Below are positions 21,205-30,929 of a stretch of 64,000 nt of DNA, piece after piece; positions within the stretch are counted from its first letter, which is position 1; each line of letters starts with the position of its first letter. Below the pieces are notes generated by a model. That model made no database searches. It saw only the letters and a list, made by a program, of their open reading frames with translations, and was not told the origin of the DNA. The DNA lies in assembly GCA_019925795.1 (NCBI GenBank), contig CM034306.1, positions 48,974,758 to 49,038,757 on the forward strand, written 5' to 3'. This DNA comes from Dendrobium chrysotoxum. Its lineage: Eukaryota; Streptophyta; Magnoliopsida; Asparagales; Orchidaceae. Position numbers and translations under genes: made by a program.

Positions 21205-21691
21205 TGTTAGACCGGTCCAGCCTGTCTAGTAGGGACCGGCCTTATTTTATTTCAAGAAAAAGAATCTCGCCCAGGCAGCCTCTGCCTCGCTCCCTGTGGG
21301 GCCCAGCAGCATGTAAAAGCAATTATATGAGGAAATTAAGGGGGATTAGGAGGGAAATTCAAATTACAAGGGTTGATTGGGTAGTTTACTAAATTAATTG
21401 TATGCTTATGGAGGAATTGGAGGCTAGGATTAGGGGTATCTTTATTTTTGCTGAATTTGGGTTTTCTCTTAGGTTTGCTTAGGCTCTAGCCGTCGGTTAG
21501 GGATTGGGAGAGCCGAATCTTCCTCTCGAATTAAAGATTCATTATATCTTGTTTGTTTTCTTCCACTTTTCATCAATTATTAAGTTTCCCTAGTGTTTTG
21601 CCACAATATTTATTTCAATTTCTGTTTCCACCTTGCTGAAATTTCAAATTTCAACCAAGTCCTCTTCGATTCCTACACGAGTTTCCTAACA
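21205..21691 (+). repeat. 3' LTR of gypsy element
   Basis: 487 bp beginning TGTTAGACCGGTCCAG and ending CCTAACA, followed by TSD TAATC at 21692-21696. It matches the 5' LTR over its length with scattered differences, which indicates an old insertion. Confidence 0.88.
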
Positions 21692-21743
21692 TAATCATGA
21701 CATGAATCATTTAATTATTTATTAGGTTTAAATACAAATTCGA

Positions 21744-21836
21744 CTCTTAACAGGACACAATGGAGAAAAAGGATTCATGTAGCTGACTCACATAGTGCGA
21801 TAAAGGCTTGATGTCGTTGCTATTGTTATACATTAG
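21744..21836 (+). repeat. RTE LINE 3' tail fragment (SINE-like)
   Basis: GGACACAATGGAGAAAAAGG, then TTCATG, then AAAGGCTTGATG and a GTTGCTATTGTT tail match the 3' ends at 24285-24360 and 26316-26404. Severely 5'-truncated RTE copy or a SINE that shares the RTE tail. TSD not convincing. Confidence 0.7.
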
Positions 21837-22023
21837 TGAATGCTAAGTTCAGCAAATTTTCTGCTGATCTTGTATTGATCCATCCATTAATCAAACAAAA
21901 AATTACTTAAAATCAAACTCATTAATAATAAACATTGAGTTTGCAGTTTGATAGGCATCACATTGAGTTTTCTCCTAAGTCCTAGATGAGAAATGTGGAG
22001 GTTTGTGTTATGTAGTCGACAAC

Positions 22024-22534
22024 TAGGGGTGTCAAAATTTGACACGGCCCGAAACTCGACCTAGACCGAACCAGAAAAATTCCGGGTTATGGTCAACTCG
22101 TTTGCCAGACGGGTCGGGTTTGGGTTTCATTTTTTGACCCGTTTCTAAAATCGGATTTGATTCGAGTTGACCAAAAACCCAAAATCAACCCGAAAATGAC
22201 CTGAGTTCGGGTTCAGCTTATTGCAATCCCATGCTCGGGTTCGGCCTGCAGTGATCTCGAGCTTGCATGCAGTGCTCGTGCCCGCCCGCGCTCACGCTGT
22301 TGCGCTCGTCTGTAGTGCTCCACATGCGGTCGCGCTTGATCCCGCCCTCCAACTTTCTCATCCACATAGACTGCACCGGGACAGTCGAACCCATGCTCGC
22401 ACCACCTCCGCTAGGTTCCGGGTTAGAAATTATGACCTTTTTACAAAATCAGGTTAGGTTAGGGTCAACCCGTTTGGACCCGGGTCAATTTCGGGTTCTC
22501 GAACCCGACCCAAATACTTGTTTTGACACACCTA
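22024..22534. mobile_element. hAT-like non-autonomous element, 511 bp
   Basis: Termini TAGGGGTGTCAAAA and TTTTGACACACCTA form imperfect terminal inverted repeats. Flanking 8-mers TCGACAAC (22016-22023) and TTAACAAC (22535-22542) agree at 6 of 8 positions, as expected for an old hAT insertion. The interior is rich in GGGTCGGGT/CGAACCCGACC-type words and has no transposase. It interrupts the duplicated host segment noted at 16571. Confidence 0.72.
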
Positions 22535-22756
22535 TTAACAACTATCATAAAACTTGTTGAATAATCATAACACGAATCCTTCAATGCATTGTATTAAAGC
22601 TAGGGCGTTCCTTGGAAGCGACGCATTGTATGGCTTGAATACAGAGAGAAGTGTGCAAGGGTCACTGATCGGGCGCCCGAGTGCAGTGTTAAATAAGCAA
22701 GGGTTCCAACATCATGGACGGATGTAAGCAAAGAAGATAGTCTATGAAACTAAAAT

Positions 22757-23640
22757 TATGATAGGAATTTGGAATATAGGTTCCCTTACAGACAAATTAA
22801 TATAATTAACAAATATTATGATTCATAGAAAGATAAATATTATATGCATTCAAGAAACTAAATGGGTTGAAGAGAAAGCTAAGACAATTGATAGTTTAGG
22901 ATTTAAACTATGGTATTTTGATAGGAGTTGTACTATAAATGGTATAGGTGTGATTACAGATAAGTGTTTGAAGGATAATATTATAAAAATTAATAGGATT
23001 GAAGATAGAATTATACATTTAAATATTGTTGTTGATGTCAAGATTTTTAATATTGTAAGTGCTTATGCTCCTCAAGTAAGTTTAGATATATGTTCAAAAT
23101 TAAAATTTTGGAATAACTTAGAATAATTAATATAAAAAATACCTCTTCAAGAAAGTTTTTATTAGAAGAGATTTAAATGGACATGTTGGTAGAGAGGTAG
23201 ATGATTTTAAAAGCATGCATGATGGTTATGGGTTTGAAGTGATTAATGAAGGTGGTAAAACCATATTAGATTTTTCTATAGCTTATGATTTTATAATTGT
23301 TAATACTTTATGTAAGAAAAGAAATGAGCATCTCATCACTTATAAGAATGGTTATAGTAAAACTCACATTAATTATTTTTTGATAAAAAAATATATCATT
23401 TAGATTGCAAAGATTGTAAAGTTATTCCGAATGAAAGTTTATGTTACCCAACATCGCTTATTAGTTCTGGATTTTAAGATGAATGGGCAAAATATAAAAA
23501 ATAAAATAAAACGTTGTTCTTGGATTAGAAAGTGGCATTTAAAAAATATTAACAAAATTATTTTTGTGAGTAAGATTCTGAATCTTAAGATTTTATTTGT
23601 GCATGAGAAAGCTAATGTTATATGAGAAAAAGTAACTGGT
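22757..23640 (+). pseudogene. RTE endonuclease domain
   Basis: Reading across breaks gives MIGIWNIGSLTDKLI, KINIICIQETKWVEEKAKTI, NGIGVITDKCLKDN, VSAYAPQV and RDLNGHVGREVDDF. These are the WN, QETKW, SAYAPQ and DLNGHVG motifs of RTE endonucleases. KTHINYFL and VTQHRLLVLDF correspond to the later QIDYLL and QHRLLV motifs. It would nick the target to start reverse transcription. Stops at about 22801 and 23127 and shifts afterwards disable it. Confidence 0.85.
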
Positions 23641-24252
23641 GATATTAAGAATGTTGGAAAAGATGTGCTTGGTGTATCAAGGGGAAAAGCTCCTAATAGT
23701 AAAAATAATTTGCGGTGAAATCAAAATATACAAGAAAAGATAAAAATAAGAAGATTTGTTATAAAAATTAGTTTAGATGTAAAACTCAGATAATTGAGAA
23801 TGATATAAAGAGGCTTGTAAAGAGTTTAACAAAGTAATATGTGATGCAAAGATTTTAACTTTTAATAATTTATATAATAGATTAGATACTAAGGAGGGCG
23901 AAAAAGATATGCATAAGTTAGCCGAACAAAGAGATAGGAGTAGTAAAAGGATATTGTTCAAGTGAAGTGCATTAAGGATTAAGATCAAAAAGTGCTTTTA
24001 TTAGAAGAGGATATTCAACAAATGGATGAGATATTTTATTAAACTTTTTAAAAAATGTAGTGAGAATACGATTGATTTTTGTGACCTTAGCATCCTAAAT
24101 GAAAATAAAAATCTTTATTTTTATCGGCGTATTAGTAAAACTAAAATTAGAGAGGCTTTAAAAAAATGTAGTATAAAAAAGCTGTTGGACCTGATGACAT
24201 TCCAATATATGTGTGGAAATGCTTAAGAGGTGAAGGAATTTCTTGGCTTACT

Positions 24253-24265
24253 AAACATTTTAATA
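24253..24265. repeat. TSD of nested RTE tail, left copy
   Basis: AAACATTTTAATA is repeated perfectly at 24369-24381. Confidence 0.9.
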
Positions 24266-24368
24266 CGAGAATTTAACTTTGAACCGGACACAATGGAGAA
24301 AAAGGATTCATGTTGCCGACCCCACGTAGTGGGACAAAGGCTTGTTGTTGTTGTTGTTGTTCTTCTTC
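24266..24368 (+). mobile_element. 103-bp 5'-truncated RTE tail (or RTE-tailed SINE) inserted in RTE
   Basis: Contains GGACACAATGGAGAAAAAGG, CCGACCCCACGTAGTGGGAC and a (GTT)n(CTT)n tail, bounded by a perfect 13-bp TSD. CCCCACGTAGTGGGG-like sequence forms the usual 3' hairpin. The RT frame is restored if it is removed together with one TSD. Confidence 0.9.
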
Positions 24369-25104
24369 AAACATTTTAATATTATTTTGAAGACTAAAAA
24401 GATGTCAGATGAGTGGAGACTGAGTGTGTTGATTCATATTTTTAAGAATAAAGGTGATGCACAAGATTATACGAATTATAGAGGAATTAAGTTAATGTGT
24501 CATACTTTAAAACTATGGGAGAGAGTTATGAAGCATAAGTTACGACGTGATACTAATTTTTCTCAAAATTAATTTAGATTCACGCCAAGTAGGTTTACTA
24601 TGGAAGCTATACATTTATTGAGAGGTTTGATGGAGAAGTATAGAGAGAATAAGAAGAATCTTCATATGATATTTATTGATTTAGAGAAAGCTTTTAATAA
24701 GTTCCAGGAGAAGTGCTATGGAGAGTTCTAGAAAAGAAAGGGGTTAATAATGCGTATATTCAAGTCATTAAGGATATGCATGCAAGAGCTGTTACTTATG
24801 TTCAAACACAAGGTGGCTTAACCAAGTATTTTCCTATTTCTGTTGGATTAGATCAAAGATCAACTTTAAACCCATATCTTTTTACTTTAGTCACGGTTGT
24901 TCTCACTATACATTTGCAAGAGGTTGTACCCTAGTGTATGTTTTTTTGTTGATGATATTATTCTTGTTGATAAGACTAAGGAGGGAGTTAAACTTGAATT
25001 ATGGAGGTCAACCTTAGAGCCTAAAGGTTTTCGTTTGAGTAGATCGAAAACCGAATAAATAGAGTGTAATTTTAGTAGTAATAGATCTAGTGTGGGGGTG
25101 GTGA

Positions 25105-25586
25105 TGATGGACCGGCCAATTTGATTGGGAGGGAATTAGGAAAATTCCTAATCAAGCAGGAGCTATTTATGAAGGCTCTTAATCAAAGATAAATTATTTA
25201 GAAAAGCTTTAATTATAATTGGGAGAAAATTATTTAGGGCAATAGATCTAATTTGAATTCAAATATGAGAAGGAATTATTTAGAAAATGGGGGCTGATTT
25301 GGAAGGGAATCAGGGGAGCCTATTTAAGGCTAACAATAGGGTGATTTCAGAATTATATTTTGAGTTTGCTAAAATTAGAATTTTTTAGGTTGTGAGGGCT
25401 CTAGCCGCCAGCTAAGGATTTGTGAGAGCTGGATCTTCCTCTTCAATTGAAGATCCAACTGTATCTTGTTGTTTACTTTCATATATCTTATAATAAAAAG
25501 AATTTTGATGTGTTCTTCTTCCTAATTTCTTATTGTCATTCGTTGATTTCGAGAAAATTATATCCACTTCATATCGATTGACATCC
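25105..25586 (+). repeat. Solo LTR of the chromodomain gypsy family
   Basis: About 482 bp, close to the 487 bp of the complete element. It shares GGACCGGCC near the start, GGGCTCTAGCCGCCAGCTAA and AGCTGGATCTTCCTCTTC with the LTR at 16612. Candidate TSD GGTGA/GGCGA (25100-25104, 25587-25591; one mismatch). Both sides read as RTE coding sequence. Confidence 0.75.
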
Positions 25587-25634
25587 GGCGATCAAGTCAT
25601 TAATAAGAGTAAATGTTTTAGATATATTGGGTCT

Positions 25635-25642
25635 ATTGTTCA
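25635..25642. repeat. 8-bp TSD of MITE, left copy
   Basis: ATTGTTCA is repeated at 25807-25814. Removing the insert plus one copy restores GSIVQSDGEIDG in the RTE frame. Confidence 0.85.
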
Positions 25643-25806
25643 TGATTAATTATTCTATGCGGACGTCGAACGTCGTCCAGAGACCAACCAGAATGCGTCA
25701 CGTCACCCCTTCGCTGTATACTGCAGCTCGGTACCGCTGACGTGGCTGCACCTGATTCGCCTCCGGACGTAGAGCTGCGTCTGGCCTCCACACATAATAA
25801 TTTCTC
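25643..25806. mobile_element. 164-bp MITE with imperfect inverted ends
   Basis: The left end TGATTAATTATTCTATGCGG and the reverse complement of the right end, GAGAAATTATTATGTGTGG, are similar, and both continue into GACG/CGTC-rich arms. The interior is GC-rich, unlike its host. The 8-bp TSD suggests the hAT superfamily, though Mutator-like is possible. Confidence 0.75.
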
Positions 25807-26405
25807 ATTGTTCAGAGTGATGGTGAAATAGATGGGGATATTATTATTAGAATTTAAGTTGGATGGTTGAAGTGGAGGAATGCATCAGGCTTATTGTGTG
25901 ATAGAAAAGTCTCCTTTAAACTTAAGGGAAATTTCTATAAGACAGTGATGAGACAAGCAATGCTTTATGGTGCAGAATGCTGGCCAATAAAAGAGAAGCA
26001 TAACATTAAGTTAAGTGTTGCAGAGATGAGGATGCTTAGGTGGATGAGTGGCTTTACTCTTAGAGACAGGATAAGAAATAAGCATATATGTGAAAAGGTT
26101 GGAGTAGCTCCTGTGGAAGATAAGATTGGAGAGAGCTGCCTTAGATGGTTTGGTCACATAAAACGGCAGTCTTCTGATAACTCGGTTAGGAAAATAGATG
26201 TATTGGATTTGGATTTGGCTTATGTCAAGAAAGATAGAGGTAGACCTAAAAAGACTTCATTAGAAAATATTAGAAATGACCTTTCTTTATTAAATTTAAA
26301 TGAGAATTTAACCCTTAATATGACACAATAGAGAAAAATAATTCATGCAGCCGACCCTACATAATGGGATAAAGGCTTGATGTTGTTGTCATTGTTGTTG
26401 TTGGT

Positions 26406-26857
26406 ATCTTTGTCAGACAATTTAAAAAGTTTGTTGATACTAATACCGACACCAAAATTTGGACTATGGCTAATAATGATGATGATGATGATGATGTATC
26501 ACATATAATCAATACAAGTCTAATCCACTTACATCCCAAGCTATAGGAGCCCTGTGATCTTAATAAGGATCCCATCAGAAAAAATTGTCACTCTAGCTTA
26601 AAATAACCTTATACCGAAATATCTCAAAAAATTAGAACATAATGTTAGTAGTTCAGTTATGAGAATTAGAACTTCACTTCAAAGATTAATTTCTCTCATG
26701 ATAGTTTAATTATCTTTTCATTAACTATTCATTCCGTTAGGAAACTCATCTTCAATGATTACATCCAAAAGCTTATCCGGCATGTTAGACAGAAATAAAA
26801 GATGAAAAACATGAGAACTCTTGTCAACTTCAAGAAAGTTTAGATTAAGAAATTAAC
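26406..26857 (-). other. Sequence downstream of the last visible NDUFAF7-like exon
   Basis: Begins with a plausible intron donor (GTTAAT read on minus) after exon 8. Contains a (GAT)n microsatellite at about 26478-26496. No further exon recognised before the RTE tail. Confidence 0.5.
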
Positions 26858-27086
26858 CTGTAAGCTGTCAGAAATAATTTCATTTTTCCCATAGTCTATG
26901 ATGAGAGCTCCACCACCATCAATGCTTATTCTCTTTGCAATTTGATGAGTCAACTCAACTGCTCTAGGACACACCTCAATTTGTTCAATCTTTGCAATTT
27001 CTTCTTTGTCAGCCCATTCACAACGTTTTCTCAGATACAGTAGAGACGCAGGAGTGGGTTGTGGAGATAAAACAAAGCGGAAACTG
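26858..27086 (-). CDS. NDUFAF7: NDUFAF7-like exon 8
   Basis: SFRFVLSPQPTPASLLYLRK to GGGALIIDYGKNEIISDSLQ, 229 bp, intact. Donor GTTAAT. Confidence 0.85.
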
Positions 27087-27175
27087 CTAAAAAACAAATT
27101 TATTGCAATTAACAGAAGAAGAATTTTCAAAAAGTAGCCATTTCATTTACCACTGACAAGATGCTGGACACTCAC

Positions 27176-27228
27176 GATGAATCTTCTGACACGTCTATCA
27201 TCTTTTCACTCCATCCTCGAAAAGTTTT
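27176..27228 (-). CDS. NDUFAF7: NDUFAF7-like exon 7
   Basis: KTFRGWSEKMIDVSEDS, 53 bp, intact. Donor GTGAGT. Confidence 0.82.
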
Positions 27229-27451
27229 CTGCCAATAATGCAGATTAGTAAACAATAGGATAAGCAACAATGTTGATTGAAAGTCTCAACACAACAACTA
27301 ACATGTTTGGAGTATTTTGACAGATATCTGTAACTGTGAACTTGAGCTAGAAACGTCAGGAAAGATAGCTAGGGTAGACCATACTTGAAGGCAACTGCTG
27401 GAGCAATGCAAAATTTCAAATTCAATTGCATGCAGTTAAGTCCTGGCCTAA

Positions 27452-27459
27452 CCTAGAAG
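27452..27459. repeat. 8-bp TSD of hAT element, left copy
   Basis: CCTAGAAG is repeated exactly at 30922-30929. Confidence 0.92.
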
Positions 27460-27737
27460 CTAAGATGCACCGACACGGACACAGCGACACAGACACGACA
27501 CGGGACACGGCATTTTTTAAAAATATAGGACACGGGTGCAACGTGGACACGATATAATAATTTTTTTAATATAATATATAGAAATAAATGTGACACCATA
27601 TTAGAAATGGTAAGCAATAATAAATCAATGTCATGAGAACTTGTTTAGCTTATAACATAAAAATATTTAGTACAAAATGTCTAGTACAATCACAAAAATA
27701 TAAGTAAAAAATCATTTAGTACAACATGAATATTCAA

Positions 27738-30045
27738 CTACTCAATAGAGGGAATGATAGAATTAGATTCAGAGGTTGGCCTTTGGCCTTCAATATCATC
27801 ATTATTGAATATCATTGCTTCCAATTCTGGTTCATCTAGAGAAAGATTTACAACCTCCAATAATCCCATATCATCAAGGCACTCGAACCCATCTCCAGCA
27901 ACATCATACATCTTGTTATCACCTGTCATATAAAGTGGGGTCTTCCTTGATAGAAGACGAAGATTTGTATGCACATAAACTAAATCTTCAGCTCGTTGTG
28001 GAGTTATTTTATTCCTCTTCGTCGATTGAATAAATGAGTATGTGCTCCAATTTCTCTCACAACAAGAAGAGGATGATACTTGACCAAGAAGTTTTATTGC
28101 TATTATTTGAAGAAGCGGTGCTGAAGCTCTATGAATCAACCACCACATTTTTGGATCCATCCTCCATCTATCAACCAAAGATTCTTGATCACCAAAATCC
28201 TCTAAATATCCAAAGAACTTTGTCAGTTCTATATTAATCTTTCTTCTCTCCTCCTCATTTGAAAAATATCGTTTCAAGCATATCTTTCTCATATTTGACA
28301 CTTCTAAATCTTTTTGTGGTGAGACACGTTAAGGGTCATCTTGAAGCCATTCTTTACTTGAATACCTTCAAATAATACAAAGCATATAATATTATTTACT
28401 CATTTACTAAGAAATTTAAAATTAATTTAAAAGATGAATACAAATGTACCTTTGATTTAATGAATGGGCTAAACAATGCAGAGGTGTGTTGCTTTTGGTC
28501 CACCTATCCTCAAGAATGGTATAGACAATACTCCAAAAACTTGAGTCTTCATTATGTGACTTTCTTTCATGTCTGTATATAATTTCCTTCATTTTTGCTA
28601 ACATAGAATCTCACATCTCATAAATCAAATGTAGGCATGATTTATCTGTGTCAGCCTCTCTCAACATATCATAAATCGGATCAGTGAAAGCCAAAATGTA
28701 ATCTACATCATCCTATCACAAATCATCTAAGACTTTTTCTTTCACATACCTTGCCTTCCCAACATCATCTTCTCGATAACAAGACCACTTCTCACTAATC
28801 ACTATAGATTGAAGAGCTTTTTTTATTTGTTTGAATCTTCTCAACATGATTATTACAGAGGCAAAATGAGTTTCAACAACAGCTAACATTCTCAAATGTG
28901 AGAAATCATTAAACATTAAAAGTCTCATTGGGTGGTTCATAATGAAATTTCTGATTAAAACATCATCTGCAACCACTGTTATCCAATGACATTCAGCATA
29001 TATGATTTCATTTGTCTCTGTATTTTTTGCTGCACAAATATTTTTTAGAGCTAGATTTAAAGTGTGCACAACACATGGAGTCTAGAATATATGAGGATAA
29101 GTTTGCTCCACCAACAATCCTGCAGCTCTACACACCGGTGCATTATCTGTAATAACATGCACAACATTTGAAGGCCCAATAATGACTCACATCTTTAATC
29201 AAATTGGCAATGAAATATTTATCCTTGTATTCTCCTTCACAATTCACAGCTTTAATAAACATTGGGCAATTCTCTGTAATGGCCATGAAATTAATGAGTG
29301 GTCTTCTTTGAGGATCAGTCCAAGCATCACACATCAAAGTGACACCTTTTTCTTTCCATACTTCTTTTGTTGGTTCAAGCAATGTTTCAATATGTGCTCT
29401 TTCCCTTTCTAATAATTTTGATCTTATTGCATTGTAGCCAGGTGGAACATAACCTGCAAGGTTGTTATTACATGCAAAAGTGAATGCATTTTTGTAATGA
29501 GGATTTCTTGCAAGGTTGAAAGGAAGTCCCGCTGAAAAAACATCCTTGCAATTTCACCATCCAATTCCTCTCGCTGCTGCATGTTAAAAACCTTCTCTAA
29601 AGCACTACTGGGAACTTCTTTTCTTTTCTTTTCTTTGAATCATATCCTTCACTTCTATATGATTATGAATGATCAACTCTAACAGATGAGGAAGAAGTGT
29701 GGGATGAACCATGGGTAGATGGCAAAGGTATCTCTTTAGGAAGTGCTCTTTTGATCATAGATTCAGCTTCATCAACTTGTCTGTTCAATTCAATCAACTG
29801 CGACGTAGTAATCTTATGACACATTTTAATTCTATGACCAGAAATATTAAGTAAATGTGCTTTCACCCTAGAATAAGATCATTTGTAGGTGCCACCACAA
29901 TAATTGCATTTGAATGACACATTCCCTCCTCCTTCAGAAGTTTTTCCTAACTTTGTAACATGAATCCATAAGGGCTTATCAATTTCTACAGATGGCTCTT
30001 TTGAACCTTCACCTAATCTACTCCCACCAGCAGGAGAGCTCATTT
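27738..30045 (-). pseudogene. hAT transposase (BED zinc finger, DUF659, C-terminal dimerisation domain)
   Basis: Reads from MSSPAGGSRLGEGSKEP at about 30043. A BED-type finger (FKCNYCGGTYK, then KAHLLNISGH) carries a TGA between its cysteine and histidine pairs (about 29880). DUF659-type sequence: WKEKGVTLMCDAWTDPQRRP, INFMAITENCPMF (29143-29382). Middle region: MHTLNLALKNI (28716-29069), then LAHSLNQRYI near 28440. The hAT dimerisation domain is at 27738-28301: LLGQVSSSSCCERNWSTYSF, RAEDLVYVHTNLRLLSR. The enzyme would bind the subterminal motifs and cut the ends. Several stops and frame changes make it inactive, though some may be introns. Confidence 0.85.
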
Positions 30046-30329
30046 TGCTTTCAAACACACTAGTGAAATGAAAAAAAATAAATGCTTAATAAATTAGTGC
30101 AATATATCAAACCCCTAAACATAATGCTTCACTTATTCTAAAGATGATGAATACAACAATATATCGGGCAGCCGGGAGTCCAAGGGGGCGCTGCCCCTGG
30201 CGGGGTTCGACCTGTAGTAAGCCTCAAAACGATAAAAATACACAGTGAAAGCGCAGTGAAAGCACAGTGAAGAGAAAAAATTTTATTGTAATGCTTTTTT
30301 TAATTGTAAAAGCGCATGGATCATTTACT

Positions 30330-30409
30330 CTTTTTGTTACGCTTTAGTTGCCCTTTTGCTGCGCTTTTGTTGAGCTTTTGCAAAAGGGCAGCTAAAGCGT
30401 AACAAAAAG
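30330..30409 (-). other. Hairpin with 30-bp arms inside the hAT leader
   Basis: 30330-30359 (CTTTTTGTTACGCTTTAGTT then GCCCTTTTGC) is the reverse complement of 30380-30409 with one mismatch; the loop is 20 nt. It lies upstream of the transposase start on the minus strand. Confidence 0.75.
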
Positions 30410-30929
30410 GCAGCTAAATGAACACAAATGACGAATGGAGAAAAAATGGCGAAATCAACTTACAGGTTTGAAAAATTGTATACAGTTTGGTGTCGGCTTC
30501 CCTCGGCTGCGCATAGAAACTGAGGAAGGCTTGTTACTTACGGCTAGAAGGGAAGACTAAGGGTGCGATCTCCAGGCGATCGCTGCTCGTGGGAAAGATC
30601 TCCAGTTCACCGCTGCTCGCCTCAATCGCTCGGGAAGACCACAAATACGAATAGGAATACGGGATTAGGGCGAAGATGAAGACTCGGGCATGAATCGGCT
30701 AATATGAAATAGAGGGATTAGAGTTTTTCTTTTTTTTTTAATTTAATTATCAAATAGCCGGACATGCGTGTCCGACACGTGTGTCCGATTTATTTTTTTT
30801 TTAAATGGGACACACTAATAACGTGTCCGACATGTGTCCCCGCCGTGTCGGATGCGTGTCCGTGTCCGACACGTATCCGACACTACATACCTTCTTAAAT
30901 CCGAGTGTCGGTGCATCATAGCCTAGAAG

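Larger units (their letters stand above)
16612..21691 (+). mobile_element. Chromodomain Ty3/gypsy retrotransposon, decayed
   Basis: Complete in outline: 5' LTR, gag, partial protease, RT, RNase H, integrase, chromodomain, polypurine tract, 3' LTR and 5-bp TSD TAATC. LTR ends TGTTAG...CTAACA are clear at the 3' LTR. Gag and pol are broken by stops, many of them TAG or TGA where CAG or CGA is expected. The catalytic half of the protease is missing. A related 482-bp solo LTR lies at 25105-25586, so the family is present more than once here. Confidence 0.9.
24110..26330 (+). pseudogene. RTE reverse transcriptase and C-terminal domain (interrupted)
   Basis: Pieces in order: KAVGPDDIPIYVWKCL with a frame break (near 24180-24225), the 103-bp insertion, then MSDEWRLSVLIHIFKNKGDA, NYRGIKLMCHTLKLWERVM, FIDLEKAFN (24680), the catalytic FVDDIILVD (about 24940-24967), the solo LTR, NKSKCFRYIGSIV (about 25600-25640), the MITE, then QSDGEIDGDIII. 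The intact C-terminal frame 25867-26331 has RQAMLYGAECWPIKEKHNIK, EMRMLRWMSG and CLRWFGHIKR. A single long frame has been broken by three insertions plus stops. Confidence 0.87.
22600..26405 (+). mobile_element. RTE-clade LINE, decayed, with three nested insertions
   Basis: Encodes an AP-like endonuclease then RT in one original frame and ends in the plant RTE signature CCGACCC...GGGATAAAGGCTTG plus a GTTGTTGTTG tail (26357-26404). The probable leader with GGGCGCCCGAGTGCAGTG (about 22660) precedes the endonuclease start. Interrupted by a 103-bp RTE tail (24266-24368), a solo LTR (25105-25586) and a MITE (25643-25806). Left border and TSD not determined. Confidence 0.85.
27460..30921 (-). mobile_element. 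hAT-superfamily DNA transposon in intron 6 of the NDUFAF7-like gene
   Basis: 3462 bp with terminal inverted repeats CTAAGATGCACCGAC / GTCGGTGCATCATAG and a perfect 8-bp TSD CCTAGAAG. Subterminal DNA at both ends is packed with GACACG/CGTGTC words. A broken transposase lies on the minus strand, the same strand as the host gene. The perfect TSD and good ends suggest a younger insertion than its neighbours. Confidence 0.93.
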
